From positions 1,178,001 through 1,242,000 of the forward strand of contig BSDZ01000005.1 in assembly GCA_030268105.1 (NCBI GenBank): a DNA stretch of 64,000 nt, read 5' to 3'. Positions 1 to 64,000 of the stretch are shown one piece after another. The first letter of the stretch is position 1, and every line of letters begins with the position of its first letter. The translations under genes were made by a program, and so were the position numbers. The stretch is from Volvox africanus. Taxonomy: Eukaryota; Chlorophyta; Chlorophyceae; Chlamydomonadales; Volvocaceae. The notes beneath the pieces were generated by a model that ran no database searches, was not told the DNA's origin, and saw nothing but the letters and a program-made list of their open reading frames with translations.

Positions 1-173
1 TGGCGGCAACCTAGTTTACGTCTTTTTGGGTCTCCGCGTCGGCAGCAGCCTTGGACGAGGACAACAGTCAGTCATCCTTGACGGTTAGTCCTGGCTTCGT
101 CAGCGATCATTACCAGCGTTTCGATGTTCGTCTCCCTCCCCCTCCCTCCCTCCCTCCCCATCCCCATCCCCAG

Positions 174-3898
<3,725 letters not shown>

Positions 3899-4875
3899 AC
3901 GTGACGATGTGACAGGTCATCTGCTTAAACGTTACGGTTTTGTTCCGGGGCTGGAGATTTGGACGACGGCCAAGAGATCCTGGACGTAAGGGCGTAGGAT
4001 AGAACTGGGGTTTCGAGTTCAGCAACCTGGGGCTTCGATTTTATTGCGGTAGCCTCTTTTCCTTCTCCTTCTGTGTCCATCTTTCAGGCATCCTTACCTG
4101 CGTTGTTCGTGTGCGTGCCTTACAGAAAAAGATGTCACAGGCACGCGCGCTGGTTGTGGAATGTTAGTCTGTGGGCTAGATAGTATCCCGGACCTCACCT
4201 AGCTAGATCTACCTACTGCTTGTGCTTTCTGGACATATTCCTAGCAACGTAGATAGATATAACCAACAGAGATATAACACTGCCCGTGTGTGTGTGTCTG
4301 TGTGCAAATTTGCTTCTGTGCACGCTCTGTGGAGCAGCCGCCACGTAGGAAGCCTCTTCCTTTTTTAATGGTTTTCCTTTTCCTGCATATGCCCCGCGCC
4401 TATCCCATCTTGGAGGGCTTGATGGACAAACATTCCTAAGACATGTTCTTTTTTTAAATGTGTCATTGATAACTTTGGCAGTTACCCGAAGAATGGGGGT
4501 TAAGATGAAGGTCAATGGAGGAGCGTAGGAAGGGACGGATAGATGAACCTGGTGGCGCATCGTTATAGTCCGTAATTCAGTGTCCTGCACCAGCATCACC
4601 AACAGCACTAGAAGTCGCAATAGTTATAGTAGCAGCACTGGCAGCGGTAGTGGCTATCACTTATTGTGATAAGAGAGTTGCAGTGGACGTTTTCATTCCT
4701 AAGATCGAATCCTCTAACCAAGATACTCAATCCAATCCATCCCATCCAAACAAAAGCTCCGAGGGAGTGGGGATTTCGCCTAACTCTTATGGTCATCTCA
4801 ATGAATCCTACAGAGTCGTACAAGAAGGATTCTTATATAGCTGTACGATATTGACATGAACGTTGATGATAACGA

Positions 4876-5415
4876 AACAAGAGCTGGTTTCAGAGCGAAA
4901 CAAAAGGTGGGGGCCCCATTATTTGTTTTTATTGATAGGTTTAGATATTGAGGTATACTGCAGATGACCGCGCTCACACATACACACACACAATGGACAG
5001 AATGCCGGGTGCATGAGCTACAATAGCGTACTGATTTTTTTCGATTCCGAAACCCAACATTATGCGCGCATGGCGTGGTGTGGCGTGACGTGTTACGTGC
5101 CGCGAATTTATTGTTTATTTTCTTTTTGCTATTTAAATCAGCGATTAGAGGCATATTATCCTTCAAATTTATTATCGATTTTAAAATTATTTAAATTTAA
5201 CATTTCCAGTGTCCATGCTCTCCGCTTCCCATGTCTGTGCTGTGTTCGCCATCGCACCGCACCCGCCTTCACACCGCACCGCAGGCACCACTTCACGTCA
5301 CGCTGTGCCACGCGCACAATTTGTTGAGGTTCACAACTTTGAAGCCTAGCCATGCAGGTGAAATAATTATTCGTATGTTATGATTACAAATCATTTCATG
5401 TAGCTGAAGGTGCAA
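4876..5415 (+). repeat. Dispersed repeat family A, degraded copy
   Basis: It shares with other copies the order GGGGCCCCA-type start, CA-rich tract, GC-rich CACGCGCACAATTTGTTGAGGTTCACAA-like segment and ATCATTTCAT segment. Compare the block near 49350-49440 in the copy at 49208. Boundaries are approximate, and the hairpin head seen in other copies is eroded here. Confidence 0.5.
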
Positions 5416-5783
5416 GAGGCAAGGACTCCCTCCTCTCATCTTCAGACTACGTATATTCAATTACCTAGCTAAAGTAATGGTGCAAGAGGTGAGGGTATCA
5501 GGGAGCTGGTGGAGGGATGGATGAGAAAGACAATGGGAGGGACTGAGGGAGAGGGAAAGTCCAGCTTAGACCAACTCGTTACCTCCCTCACTCCCTTGCA
5601 GGTCTCACCTCCCTCATCACCACTTTCCGTTCTTTCCCCCTCCATTGCCGTGAGGGTTTTTTTATCAGGGCTTGAGGTTTGCTTCTGGGTTCTCCAGAGA
5701 CCTAAGCGTTCGTGGGTTCCTTCCCGAACCTCTACCTCGACTCGCTGGACTCGCCTGAGCCAGGAGCGAGCGGACATATAATT

Positions 5784-5881
5784 GGCATGGGAGACCGGAT
5801 GAGGGTGCCCCGAAATACCGGGGAAGGTAGGGACTGCCAGGTTAGTGGCCACGGGTGAAGCTGTACCCCCCTATCCCACAC
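5784..5881 (+). mobile_element. SINE family B, 5'-truncated copy with target-site duplication
   Basis: This is the reverse complement of the first 100 bp of the elements at 31804 and 58859. It is flanked by a perfect 10-bp direct repeat ACATATAATT (5774-5783 and 5882-5891). The shared end is CCCCCCTATCC(C/T)ACACACA, followed by the duplication. A truncated copy with an intact duplication indicates retroposition with the CCTATCC end as the 3' end. Confidence 0.75.
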
Positions 5882-6861
5882 ACATATAATTTTCTTGGGC
5901 CCCCGAACAACCGTGCTGCGTGATTTTCCCGCCAAGCATCCTTGTCATGTTTAGACTATCCATCCGGGGGATGAGGTGTTTAGTTTCCTCTCTGAGCCTG
6001 CCTGCTCGTCGATACCACCTGGCTACTTAGTGTCCTCGTTCCGGCGTATTTTCAGGGAGTCAACTTTCCGGTCCTGGCTGCCGCCAGTCATGTGCGCGAT
6101 GCCGGTTATGGCGCAGGCTTTAAGTGCTTGCTGCTACCGCGATTAAACGTTTCTAAGTTTTTAATAGCTGAATAGCTGAATCGCTGAAATGATGCATGCA
6201 ATGTCCTATGGATGAGTTAAGTTACGCAAAAGGGTGCTATGGATGCCAGGGCAGATCCCCTGGTGGATGCTATGCACGAGCACCCGTACCTTTACAATCG
6301 TTGAATGCACTTGAAATATCTTACATTAATTATTGGTGTAACAAAGCGCAAGCCAGAACGCTGCACAATATAGAATACACATGGGATGGCGCAATATGAC
6401 ATACAGTGACTTTGGAGGCTTTGAGTCGACGTCACTCTACGTAGAGTCCAATAGGGTTTTGGGGTTTAGGGTTGTCCTACGTATAAGCGGTAATCCAAAA
6501 AACATGTGAGATCATGTTTGTGACTTCATGTAAGATCATTTAAGATTGTGATGTCCACGATACGTGGGATCCCACGTATCGTATAGTCCCGGGTATAGAC
6601 CAGTGTTTTATTCGTTTATGTCTGTCTGACTTTGGGTACAGGTCAAGTAACGAAAACACATTTTTTCCATTATGGTTACAATGGCAAAAAGGTTAAGGTG
6701 CCTTTTGCGCCCCCTCACAGCATGAAACCCCCTAAATACCATTTTGCCTCAGTGTCACGCCAAATTACCGTCCGCCAAACACACCATATGCAAAATACTC
6801 ACTCCCCTCGGTTGCCTCAGTGTTCTCTAAATTATTACACGGCACAGATATTGGCGGTCCC

Positions 6862-6899
6862 GCTTTTTTCCGGCTTCAAGGAAGCCGACACCAATTCTT
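6862..6899 (-). repeat. Fragment of repeat family A head
   Basis: This is the reverse complement of the hairpin head found at 13355, 17579, 38937 and 49212 (CGGCTTC-CTT-GAAGCCG stem followed by an A-run). Only the head is present here. Confidence 0.6.
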
Positions 6900-7722
6900 G
6901 TCTTGCTTCCTACCCTCTCAAAGTGGATGGGATGGACATTAGATCATGTTTCCGTTGCCTTTATAGCAATGTTTGGGCTTTGGCATATGGGTGTAGAAAG
7001 CCTGCTTAAAAAAATCTGGATACAGAGGGCAAATAGGACAAATTTACCGCCACGTGGTGTTACGTTGCCGATTTACCGAAGTGTGGAAATCGTTGCGGAG
7101 GATTATATTTACCCCAAAATAAGTTCAACGAATTTGTATTATTTTAGGATTTTAAGGTTTCTGGGAAGCTTGCTGTAACCATCTATAATGATTTTGGGAG
7201 ACGGAAAGTCGCATTCGTTGTGTTTGACCGCGACTTCTAACCTTTTCCAACATCCTAACAACTTATCTACTAATAAGTGATTCTAAGATAATGCTTATAT
7301 GGACTCTTCATGAACACATTGAAGTGGCTAGGTTGCCTCGACCATGACATGTCCATGGTTCTGGTGCAACCGGTCACAATGTTCCACTAGCATGTCTCAT
7401 AAATATAATTATTTTTATGAGCTGCATGATTTTTAACTTTTGGTATGTATCAATGCGGACCCTCGGTTGAGCTATTCTCAAACGTTTTGAACGCATATCC
7501 TCAGAACACGACAGGGAATGTCTTAATAAATAGATAGATTTAATATTCATACACTTTAACCATGGTTTGCGCTACCGTTCACTGAGGGAAGGTAGAAAGT
7601 TTCGACAATAACCCGTCCAACGCGCGGCGCTACTCTACGCGGACCAACAAAACCCTTACGAACATTGAACAGTTTCTTTAGAAACATCTGATGACAAATT
7701 ATTGAAACAAGGTATCAACGTA

Positions 7723-30078
<22,356 letters not shown>

Positions 30079-30141
30079 AGTTCGTAACTTAAAAAAACCT
30101 GCGTGCTTGCCCATAATTTGGTAAAGGCCCATGTATCTTAC

Positions 30142-30248
30142 TGTTGTATCTCTGTTTAACATCCGCCAAACTGTTTAGGCCCGATCGGAAGATGTCCAGT
30201 TTCCTGATCATCCTGGATATTAACCTTAGATACTCCAGGATACTACAC
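30142..30248 (+). mobile_element. MITE family C, best copy (~107 bp)
   Basis: It begins TGTTGTATCTCTG and ends CCAGGATACTACAC, so the ends are imperfect inverted repeats (GTTGTATC / GTAGTATCC). The core is CCGCCAAACTGTTTAGGCCC, then GATCGGAAGATGTCCAG, then TTTCCTGATCATCCTGGAT. Related copies are at 23685 (-), 41171, 58043 and 62114, with fragments near 20200, 41478 and 60243. Confidence 0.75.
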
Positions 30249-30478
30249 TTACATAATGTGCGTACCGAACGAACCTGCTGAGTAGCGGCGCTGTCGCAGC
30301 TACGTACTACTTATTGATGTATGTATGTTGCGAGGGCGGGATCATTCGACTGCAACTCAAAATTATTCATTAGTGATCATTAGTGCCATCACCACCGAGA
30401 TACCGACAACATCAATCGACAGGGACCTTTCCTTGTGCGTGCCTTGTGATGTGATGTATGTGATGGATAGGGTGGAGG

Positions 30479-30490
30479 ACGGATGGACGG

Positions 30491-30526
<36 letters not shown>

Positions 30527-30746
30527 ATGGATGGATGGATGGATGGATGGATGGATGGATTGATGGATGGATGGATGGATGGATGGATGGATGGATGGAT
30601 GGATGGATGGATGGATGGATGGATGGATGGATGGATCGATGGATGGATGGATGGATGGATGGATCGATGGATGGATGGATCGATGGATGGATGGATGGAT
30701 GGATGGATGGATCGATGGATGGACGGATGGATGGAGGGATGGATGG
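30479..30746 (+). repeat. (GGAT)n tetranucleotide array
   Basis: About 67 units with scattered GGAC, CGAT and TGAT variants. ORFs reading MDGW on + and HPSI on - are artefacts. Confidence 0.97.
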
Positions 30747-31650
30747 TGACTGCCGTAGTAGTATATGTACGGCTTGAGGACACCGCATCGGGGCTGCAGC
30801 AGTAATCTTTTCATTATCAATCATCAAGGAAATTGTGCAATTGCGCGTTTTCCAGGGGAAAATACATAGTAACTGCATTTTCGGCCAAGCACCCTACGTG
30901 GCAATTATTGAAAAATTGTCGATTTTCGGGCGTTATTCGATTATCATTTATTGCCAGAAACAAGCGATGGGGCAGGTGTATGTTGACAGTTTTATCCTAA
31001 CAATTATTATTGTTTATCATCGTGCACCGCAAATAGTTCCCCAAACGCAGTTTGCATGCATGTATGTGTTGTATGTGATGGGTTAAGCTTATTAATGTAT
31101 GCACAGCAGCAGTTTAGATGATGCATGATGACCTGCACAGCTGCTGCCGTCACTCGTGCCGAGCGAGGCTGGGATGGAGGGAGCCTGGGCGGATCGTTTG
31201 CCTTCTGTATGAACTTTCGTGTCACATATGCATGCAGGTCATGTCGCCGCATCACATACATACAGGTGTAGTGACAGTTAGCTGATGGTCCGTTGCCTGT
31301 CGTACTACATCCCGTATATATGTAGCTCGTACGTACGCACCCGGCCAATCAAGCAATCAACCAAACTGTCCTGCACGGCAGCCAGCGGATATACGTCTCT
31401 CTGGAGACAACAAAGTGTATGTCCTGACCCACCCGCTGGCGCCTGCTACTACCAGCACGTAGTAGCGTGAGCAAGCAGCAAAATGCGGTTCATTGCTTGA
31501 TATGGTGCTTTCCGAATGTTCGTGAAAATGTATCAAGAACGACGGTTTTCTTGAGATAGACTGGATGCGTATATAAATGGAACAACGAAACATGCAAGGA
31601 ACGAAGAGACTACTCGGTCTAAGTATTCAGATTCATCTGACCTGAGGGTA

Positions 31651-31717
31651 TGGATCCAGATGAATCTAGATGAATCTAGATGGATCTAGATGGATCTAGA
31701 TGGATCTAGATGGATCC
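31651..31717 (+). repeat. 10-bp tandem repeat TGGATCTAGA
   Basis: Nearly seven units of TGGATCTAGA, with TGAATCTAGA variants near the start, close in TGGATCC. The unit length, near one helical turn, sets it apart from the microsatellites around it. Confidence 0.9.
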
Positions 31718-31803
31718 TGCCTGTCGGTGAAGGCCGGCAGGATCGTCCGTTAACAAGTAGTGGTCCTCTCAAAATTGTTGAGTTTAAAGACACTCACATT
31801 AAT

Positions 31804-32152
31804 ATGTGTGTAGGATAGGGGGGTACATCACCCGTGGCCACTAACCTGGCAGTCCCTACCTTCCCCGGTGTTTCGGGGCACCCTCATCCAGTCTCCCATG
31901 CCGACTTCTCCGAAATCAGTGGTTTTCCCAGGTTCAGCACCCACCACCAGCATCCAGCGGAATCTGCCGAATCAACTAAGGCGTCAACTCCGCTACTGGT
32001 CAGCTCGCAGGTCACTTTAATTGGGGTCGTCACCGTCCATCGACATGGGGGCACCCTGCCCTTAACATTAGGGTCTTTGGCCCGCTCTAGGACGGGGTAG
32101 AACCTGGACCTCCAGGGGCATATTAGTCGTGCCATAACAGTCGTGCCTGAAC
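31804..32152 (-). mobile_element. SINE family B copy 1 (349 bp) with target-site duplication
   Basis: It is nearly identical to 58859-59211. It is flanked by ACATTAAT (31796-31803 and 32153-32160). Judging from the truncated copy at 5784, the 3' end is the left end here (reverse strand ...CCTATCCTACACACA), so the element is in minus orientation. The ~88-codon ORF beginning MATNLAVPTFPG is shared with the other copy but lacks support as a protein. Confidence 0.8.
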
Positions 32153-32253
32153 ACATTAATGTTAAGTGTTGATGTAATATGACGGACATGTGAGTGGCCA
32201 CATACATGTATACCTTACTACTTGCCCATAGTGCCGCCCCCTTTACCTATCTA

Positions 32254-32287
<34 letters not shown>

Positions 32288-32454
32288 GTGGACTATCTGT
32301 TGTGGGCTATCTGTTGTGAACTTCATCATGTAGGTGGATTTTATTTACTAACAAAATTCAAACAAACCGTCGCATCAAATATCGCAGCTGGTCCAGAACA
32401 TTCCCTGCCAAAATTGTTGTGATCCCATTTGCATGCTGTCTCAATTTCTCCCAG

Positions 32455-32733
32455 CCACCCAACATCGTTTTACTCGCCGATGTGGTGTACGTCGAGTACG
32501 GAGACGTTTCTCAGTATTTCCTGGGCCCATACAAGGCGTTACCTAATCAATTATCCACGTCTAATTATGACGCCATCACCTCTTGTGGCGCATATAGATT
32601 GAGAAAGTCGGTGTACAATGAAGGTCAAGTCACTTTAACCGATTTCTGTGACCTCATCAATGTGGAGCTATTTGGGATGTGTAATCAGTGTCTGTTGGCA
32701 GTAACCATTATTCAATGTCACACATGGCTATAA
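32455..32733 (+). pseudogene. Orphan exon related to an Ig-like domain exon of the polycystin gene
   Basis: After an acceptor-like TTTCTCCCAG, an open frame reads PPNIVLLADVVYVEYGDVSQ and, later, SCGAYRLRKSVYNEGQVTLT. Exon 53025-53621 of the polycystin gene has SPVIALLADAAFVEYGTIPP and TCGAYALAKTIYANGYVEIT at matching spacing, so they are homologous, at perhaps 45% identity by eye. The frame is intact to a stop at 32731-32733, but no neighbouring exons or start are visible. It lies 2.6 kb upstream of the polycystin gene. It could be a remnant of a tandem duplicate or an exon of a gene I cannot assemble. Confidence 0.65.
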
Positions 32734-32944
32734 AACCTGTTTTCAGCATGGAGCGCACAAATAAACTTCCAATTATTGGTAATTTGGTCATGAAGATTCC
32801 AAAACATTATTTGCCCAGCCTCGATATCATCTTTAGGGGCCCGTAGGAGGAAGCCATCGCACCCATCCCTGCATTTTTAGCCCAGCTGTTCATAATAGAG
32901 CAGTTTAGACAGAATCGCAATAGCGCAATTCGATCCTTATGTAT

Positions 32945-33119
32945 TCAAGGATATGGTAGTAAAAGTCGTGTGGTCCCCCAGTCCTCCAGTTCCCCTGCAG
33001 CCAAGTTCTGGGTGACAGCTGCTAGGTTGTGGTGTATCACTATAATGTCAAGGTCTACCGCTGCCCTTGCTGGTGGCTGGGGCGGTTGTTGGGCCACTGT
33101 TTCGGCCTGCGGCGCACCA

Positions 33120-33176
<57 letters not shown>

Positions 33177-33202
33177 GGATTATTTCCATTTATGTTATCC
33201 AT
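32945..33202 (-). CDS. Possible small poly-Gln ORF, minus strand (weak)
   Basis: The ORF has 85 codons: MDNINGNNP, about 17 Gln from a CAACAG-type array (33119-33172), then a normal-looking C-terminus with LDIIVIHHNLAAVTQN. Its non-repeat part is richer in GC than the surroundings and lacks low complexity. No splice sites or homologue are evident. It may be chance. Confidence 0.2.
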
Positions 33203-35379
33203 CCGTGATTATTGAAATTAGTGATTTCTATTACCCGGTGGGACTGTTGTTCGCTATTCCTTACGTGAACTCAGTGAGATGACAACGATTATGCTTCTCT
33301 TAAAATGACGGCAATTCAGTATATTATTACGTTTCACAGCGCGGCAAATAGCTGTGGAGTGACAACTTACTCGTTAAGACAGGATATACTGTACAGCTTA
33401 CCGTACTATCGTCGAAGAAAATGCCATCTCATTCTGGAGCGTCATCTAGCCAAGCTAGTCTACATGCCAAGCCATGCGTGCGATGAACTTAGGTATATAT
33501 AATTTGTAAATAAAACATTACTGACTGATAGGCGAGCTTTTCGGCATCGCTCTCTACCTTCACAATTAATCCGTGCGGTACGGTTCAGCCGTATACGAAG
33601 AGTCGTTCGGTCGATAAATACATACATATATATATATTGTTGTATATATATATATGTACAAATTTCTTAGGGTTGGTTAACCGTTTGCATGTTGAGCAGT
33701 GATTCGCAAGCAACGAGCCAGCATATAAAGCTACCTCGTTCGAAAGAAAAACGCCCCCCCCTCGGCGGTAGTACTCTTTTCCTCCTTCTGATCCTCTTAT
33801 ACATGAATAGCTCATCTCAACATATATATCCGACGATTGGATAATAATATGCCCACTACTCGTTGTGAAACGAAACCCTTCGTTACTCCACCACTTCATT
33901 TGCATGCGTGGTCGGTCGGTCGGTCGTCCTGCTGGCGAGTCTATCGGACCGCCAGCAGCCAGCGATGTGGCGCAAAGAAGTTCTCTGGTAGAAGGCGTTG
34001 CTTTGATCAAACTATGTGGGACGAATCTCGTGCGTGAGATCAAGAGAACTCAGCAGCAGAACACGTAGTGTGAATTAATAACCTTGCTCATACAATGGCA
34101 ATCATTATATTGGCACGCACTAACCCACTTGTTTTACATTGCTTCGTGGACTTGCGTATTGTTCGAGTTCCCCTCTTGGCTAGCTATTGATCGATGCAAT
34201 GTATACATACACGCTTACAAGCCACCATGCTCGAGGTTTAGGAAGTTCAACCTAGCTCTGTAAATTTAGTATGAGGTCCCAATAATGCATTGAAATGAAG
34301 CTTATCGAAGGTCATAGAGAATGGGTGGATCGTCTGCGTGATGCGTGCTCACTACTGCGTGCGTGCATTTATTAGGCCGTCCGTGAAGATAAGTAGTCAT
34401 TAAAAGATCAATTAATTGCATCCTTGCCCCATCCATGTAGATTATTGTACTACGAATTTCACTTATAGTGTACTATATGTTTACGCACATCATCAGGAAT
34501 TAAGATGCCTGCCGCCATTAGTAATTGCGACCGCGACGACCGACCAACATGCATCTAAAAAAGCATGCTAAAGAAAGGGCGAGTGATTAACCGGAATAAT
34601 TAAAATATTGCTTAAAATATTATGAATGACATTTATATGGCTAATTCCAATATCATATACGCAATAAGGCGGATAACTGTGTACTGCAGCAGGTATCCAC
34701 CTTGCCGAAGCTAGGTGAGCTGACTAAGCATTGCGAACCGACACTATTGCGGATTTTCCTGGACGCAATAGAGATGAAATTAGTTTACACATGCAAATAT
34801 GGCATATAAATACAATATCGCATATCAAAATTATACCTAAACGTTTCCTGCAAGAATACGAAAACAGAAAGTGTCGCCGTGTAACTCAATTTGATGGAAA
34901 AAGGGATACTTGTGAAGATCTTGACAAATAAATGAATTAGATAATCGGAACTATAATTAATTTACACAATCTGTCATAAATATCGGCAGAAAGCAAGGGC
35001 TTTGCATTTTCGCAGACCATTGCTTGGCGCAGCTGCGAAATATGCGAAACCCAGGTGATCGTCCGCTTAGGATGGAATACAATAGAATCTCGTATGATTA
35101 TATGTATGGATTCCCAGCACCCATCGCACTTTGCGCGGGACGCAAACAGACGACGTGCGCATGCATCCACATATATTGCTAATGCTAGCGAGCGAGCTTC
35201 ATTACGCACTACCTAAGCATAAATTCGGCGTACTGCAATATATAGATATGTTCTAAAATGACATCAAATGTTTTTGATCACTACAATAATGAGAAGTGCC
35301 CATTTCTGCTTTCTCATCACTGGCCATACAGGCGGATGAAATATTTATCTTTCCAAAATCGCAATTTACGTTTATTGAC
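33203..35379. other. AT-rich intergenic region upstream of the polycystin gene
   Basis: I see no supported exon or named repeat except short TA tracts near 33625-33655. The last few hundred bases should contain the promoter and 5' UTR of the gene starting at 35380. A TATA-like TATATAGATAT lies near 35240, but its role is a guess. Confidence 0.4.
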
Positions 35380-63617
<28,238 letters not shown>

Positions 63618-64000
63618 GTGCGCTTCCATCCCCAGCTACATGAGATAATAATCAGGAAATAAGTTTTTAGATCAAAGGTAGTTGGTCGGTAGGAGCATCA
63701 TACGATGCAGGGTATGTTTTGGCCCAGTCATATGACTTTCTGTTATAAAATGGTATATCAGTTGGATATAGCGATCCATACTAGCAACAATCCCGCTGTT
63801 GTAGCTGTACTCGGCGATAGGCTATCGACCCGCGATCGTACTGTTTGTAGTGCTATACGCGCAAGTATATGTGCCGACTCCAGAACGAACTATTCGGACT
63901 TCTTTTACTATCAGATAATATGTAACTTATACTTTCTCGTAATTACGTCAGGCTTCCTTATGTCTGATAGTCTACGTCTCAATACTTTCTCTTAGCCCAG

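Larger units (their letters stand above)
3899..7722. other. Intergenic region with repeats
   Basis: No exon with convincing codon content and splice sites is visible. The region holds a degraded family A repeat (about 4876-5415), a truncated SINE with target-site duplication (5784-5881), a short reversed piece of family A (6862-6899), and a telomere-like GGGGTTTAGGG word near 6459. The last 150 bp before 7723 would be the 5' UTR and promoter of the next gene; I see no clear TATA box. Confidence 0.5.
30079..32454. other. Intergenic region downstream of the WW-like gene
   Basis: It holds a MITE (30142-30248), a long GGAT array, a 10-bp tandem repeat and a SINE. No exon is supported. The first 60-100 bp should be the 3' UTR of the preceding gene; I see no TGTAA polyadenylation word close to the stop codon. 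Confidence 0.5.

Noticed and set aside
30363..30878. HPSI/MDGW repeat ORFs on both strands
   Set aside because: Frames of the GGAT array with no flanking coding sequence.
31834..32100. Conserved small ORF MATNLAVPTFPG present twice (also at 58892)
   Set aside because: It lies wholly within two copies of a SINE with target-site duplications; the duplication explains the conservation.

Overview
The window reads as nuclear DNA of a green alga of the Volvocales (Chlamydomonas/Volvox group). The evidence is: many short, GC-richer exons bounded by clean GT-AG introns; serine-proline 'SPPP' cell-wall/flagellar glycoprotein sequence; Ala/Gly/Gln low-complexity runs inside coding exons; and a polycystin channel of the type expanded in these algae. 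Introns and intergenic DNA are AT-rich and crowded with microsatellites and small mobile elements. I cannot name the species from sequence alone.

Layout, all genes on the + strand. (1) 174-3898: the 3' part of a gene that starts left of the window, product not recognised. (2) 3899-7722: intergenic, with repeats. (3) 7723-30078: a complete gene that I can thread through 23 exons in one continuous frame of about 1,996 codons. It has an N-terminal degenerate WW-type region like that of CEP164-related proteins, low-complexity linkers, tandem leucine-rich helical repeats of about 46-58 residues, a poly-Gln stretch and a C-terminal coiled coil. (4) 30079-35379: intergenic, holding retroposons, a long GGAT array and an orphan exon related to the next gene. 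(5) 35380 to beyond the right edge (last exon seen ends 63617): a very large gene, 34 exons and about 2,774 codons in the window. It encodes an N-terminal hydrophobic segment, an SPPP hydroxyproline-rich stalk, about five Ig-like (DUF5011-type) domains joined by Cys-rich linkers, a long Ser/Thr/Asn-rich region, and then the extracellular domain and transmembrane segments of a polycystin (PKD2-type) cation channel. The pore and the end of the gene lie outside the window.

The most unusual find is inside the 3.4-kb fifth intron of the polycystin gene. AT-rich bacterial DNA there contains the C-terminal 68 codons of succinyl-CoA synthetase alpha (sucD, minus strand) and a broken IS982-family transposase (plus strand). 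It ends abruptly at a 340-bp hexamer array. This looks like a fossil transfer from an intracellular bacterium, possibly Rickettsiales. Other notable items are SINE-like retroposons with intact target-site duplications, a 177-bp foldback MITE, a repeat family of about 0.9 kb with six copies, a GC-AG intron required by the frame of the WW gene, and an array of AACGC words with no obvious period.

The two large genes may both act at the cilium or cell surface: a basal-body/coiled-coil type protein and a surface mechanosensor-like channel. That link is inference. All exon boundaries come from reading splice sites and phases by eye; no alignment or transcript evidence was available.
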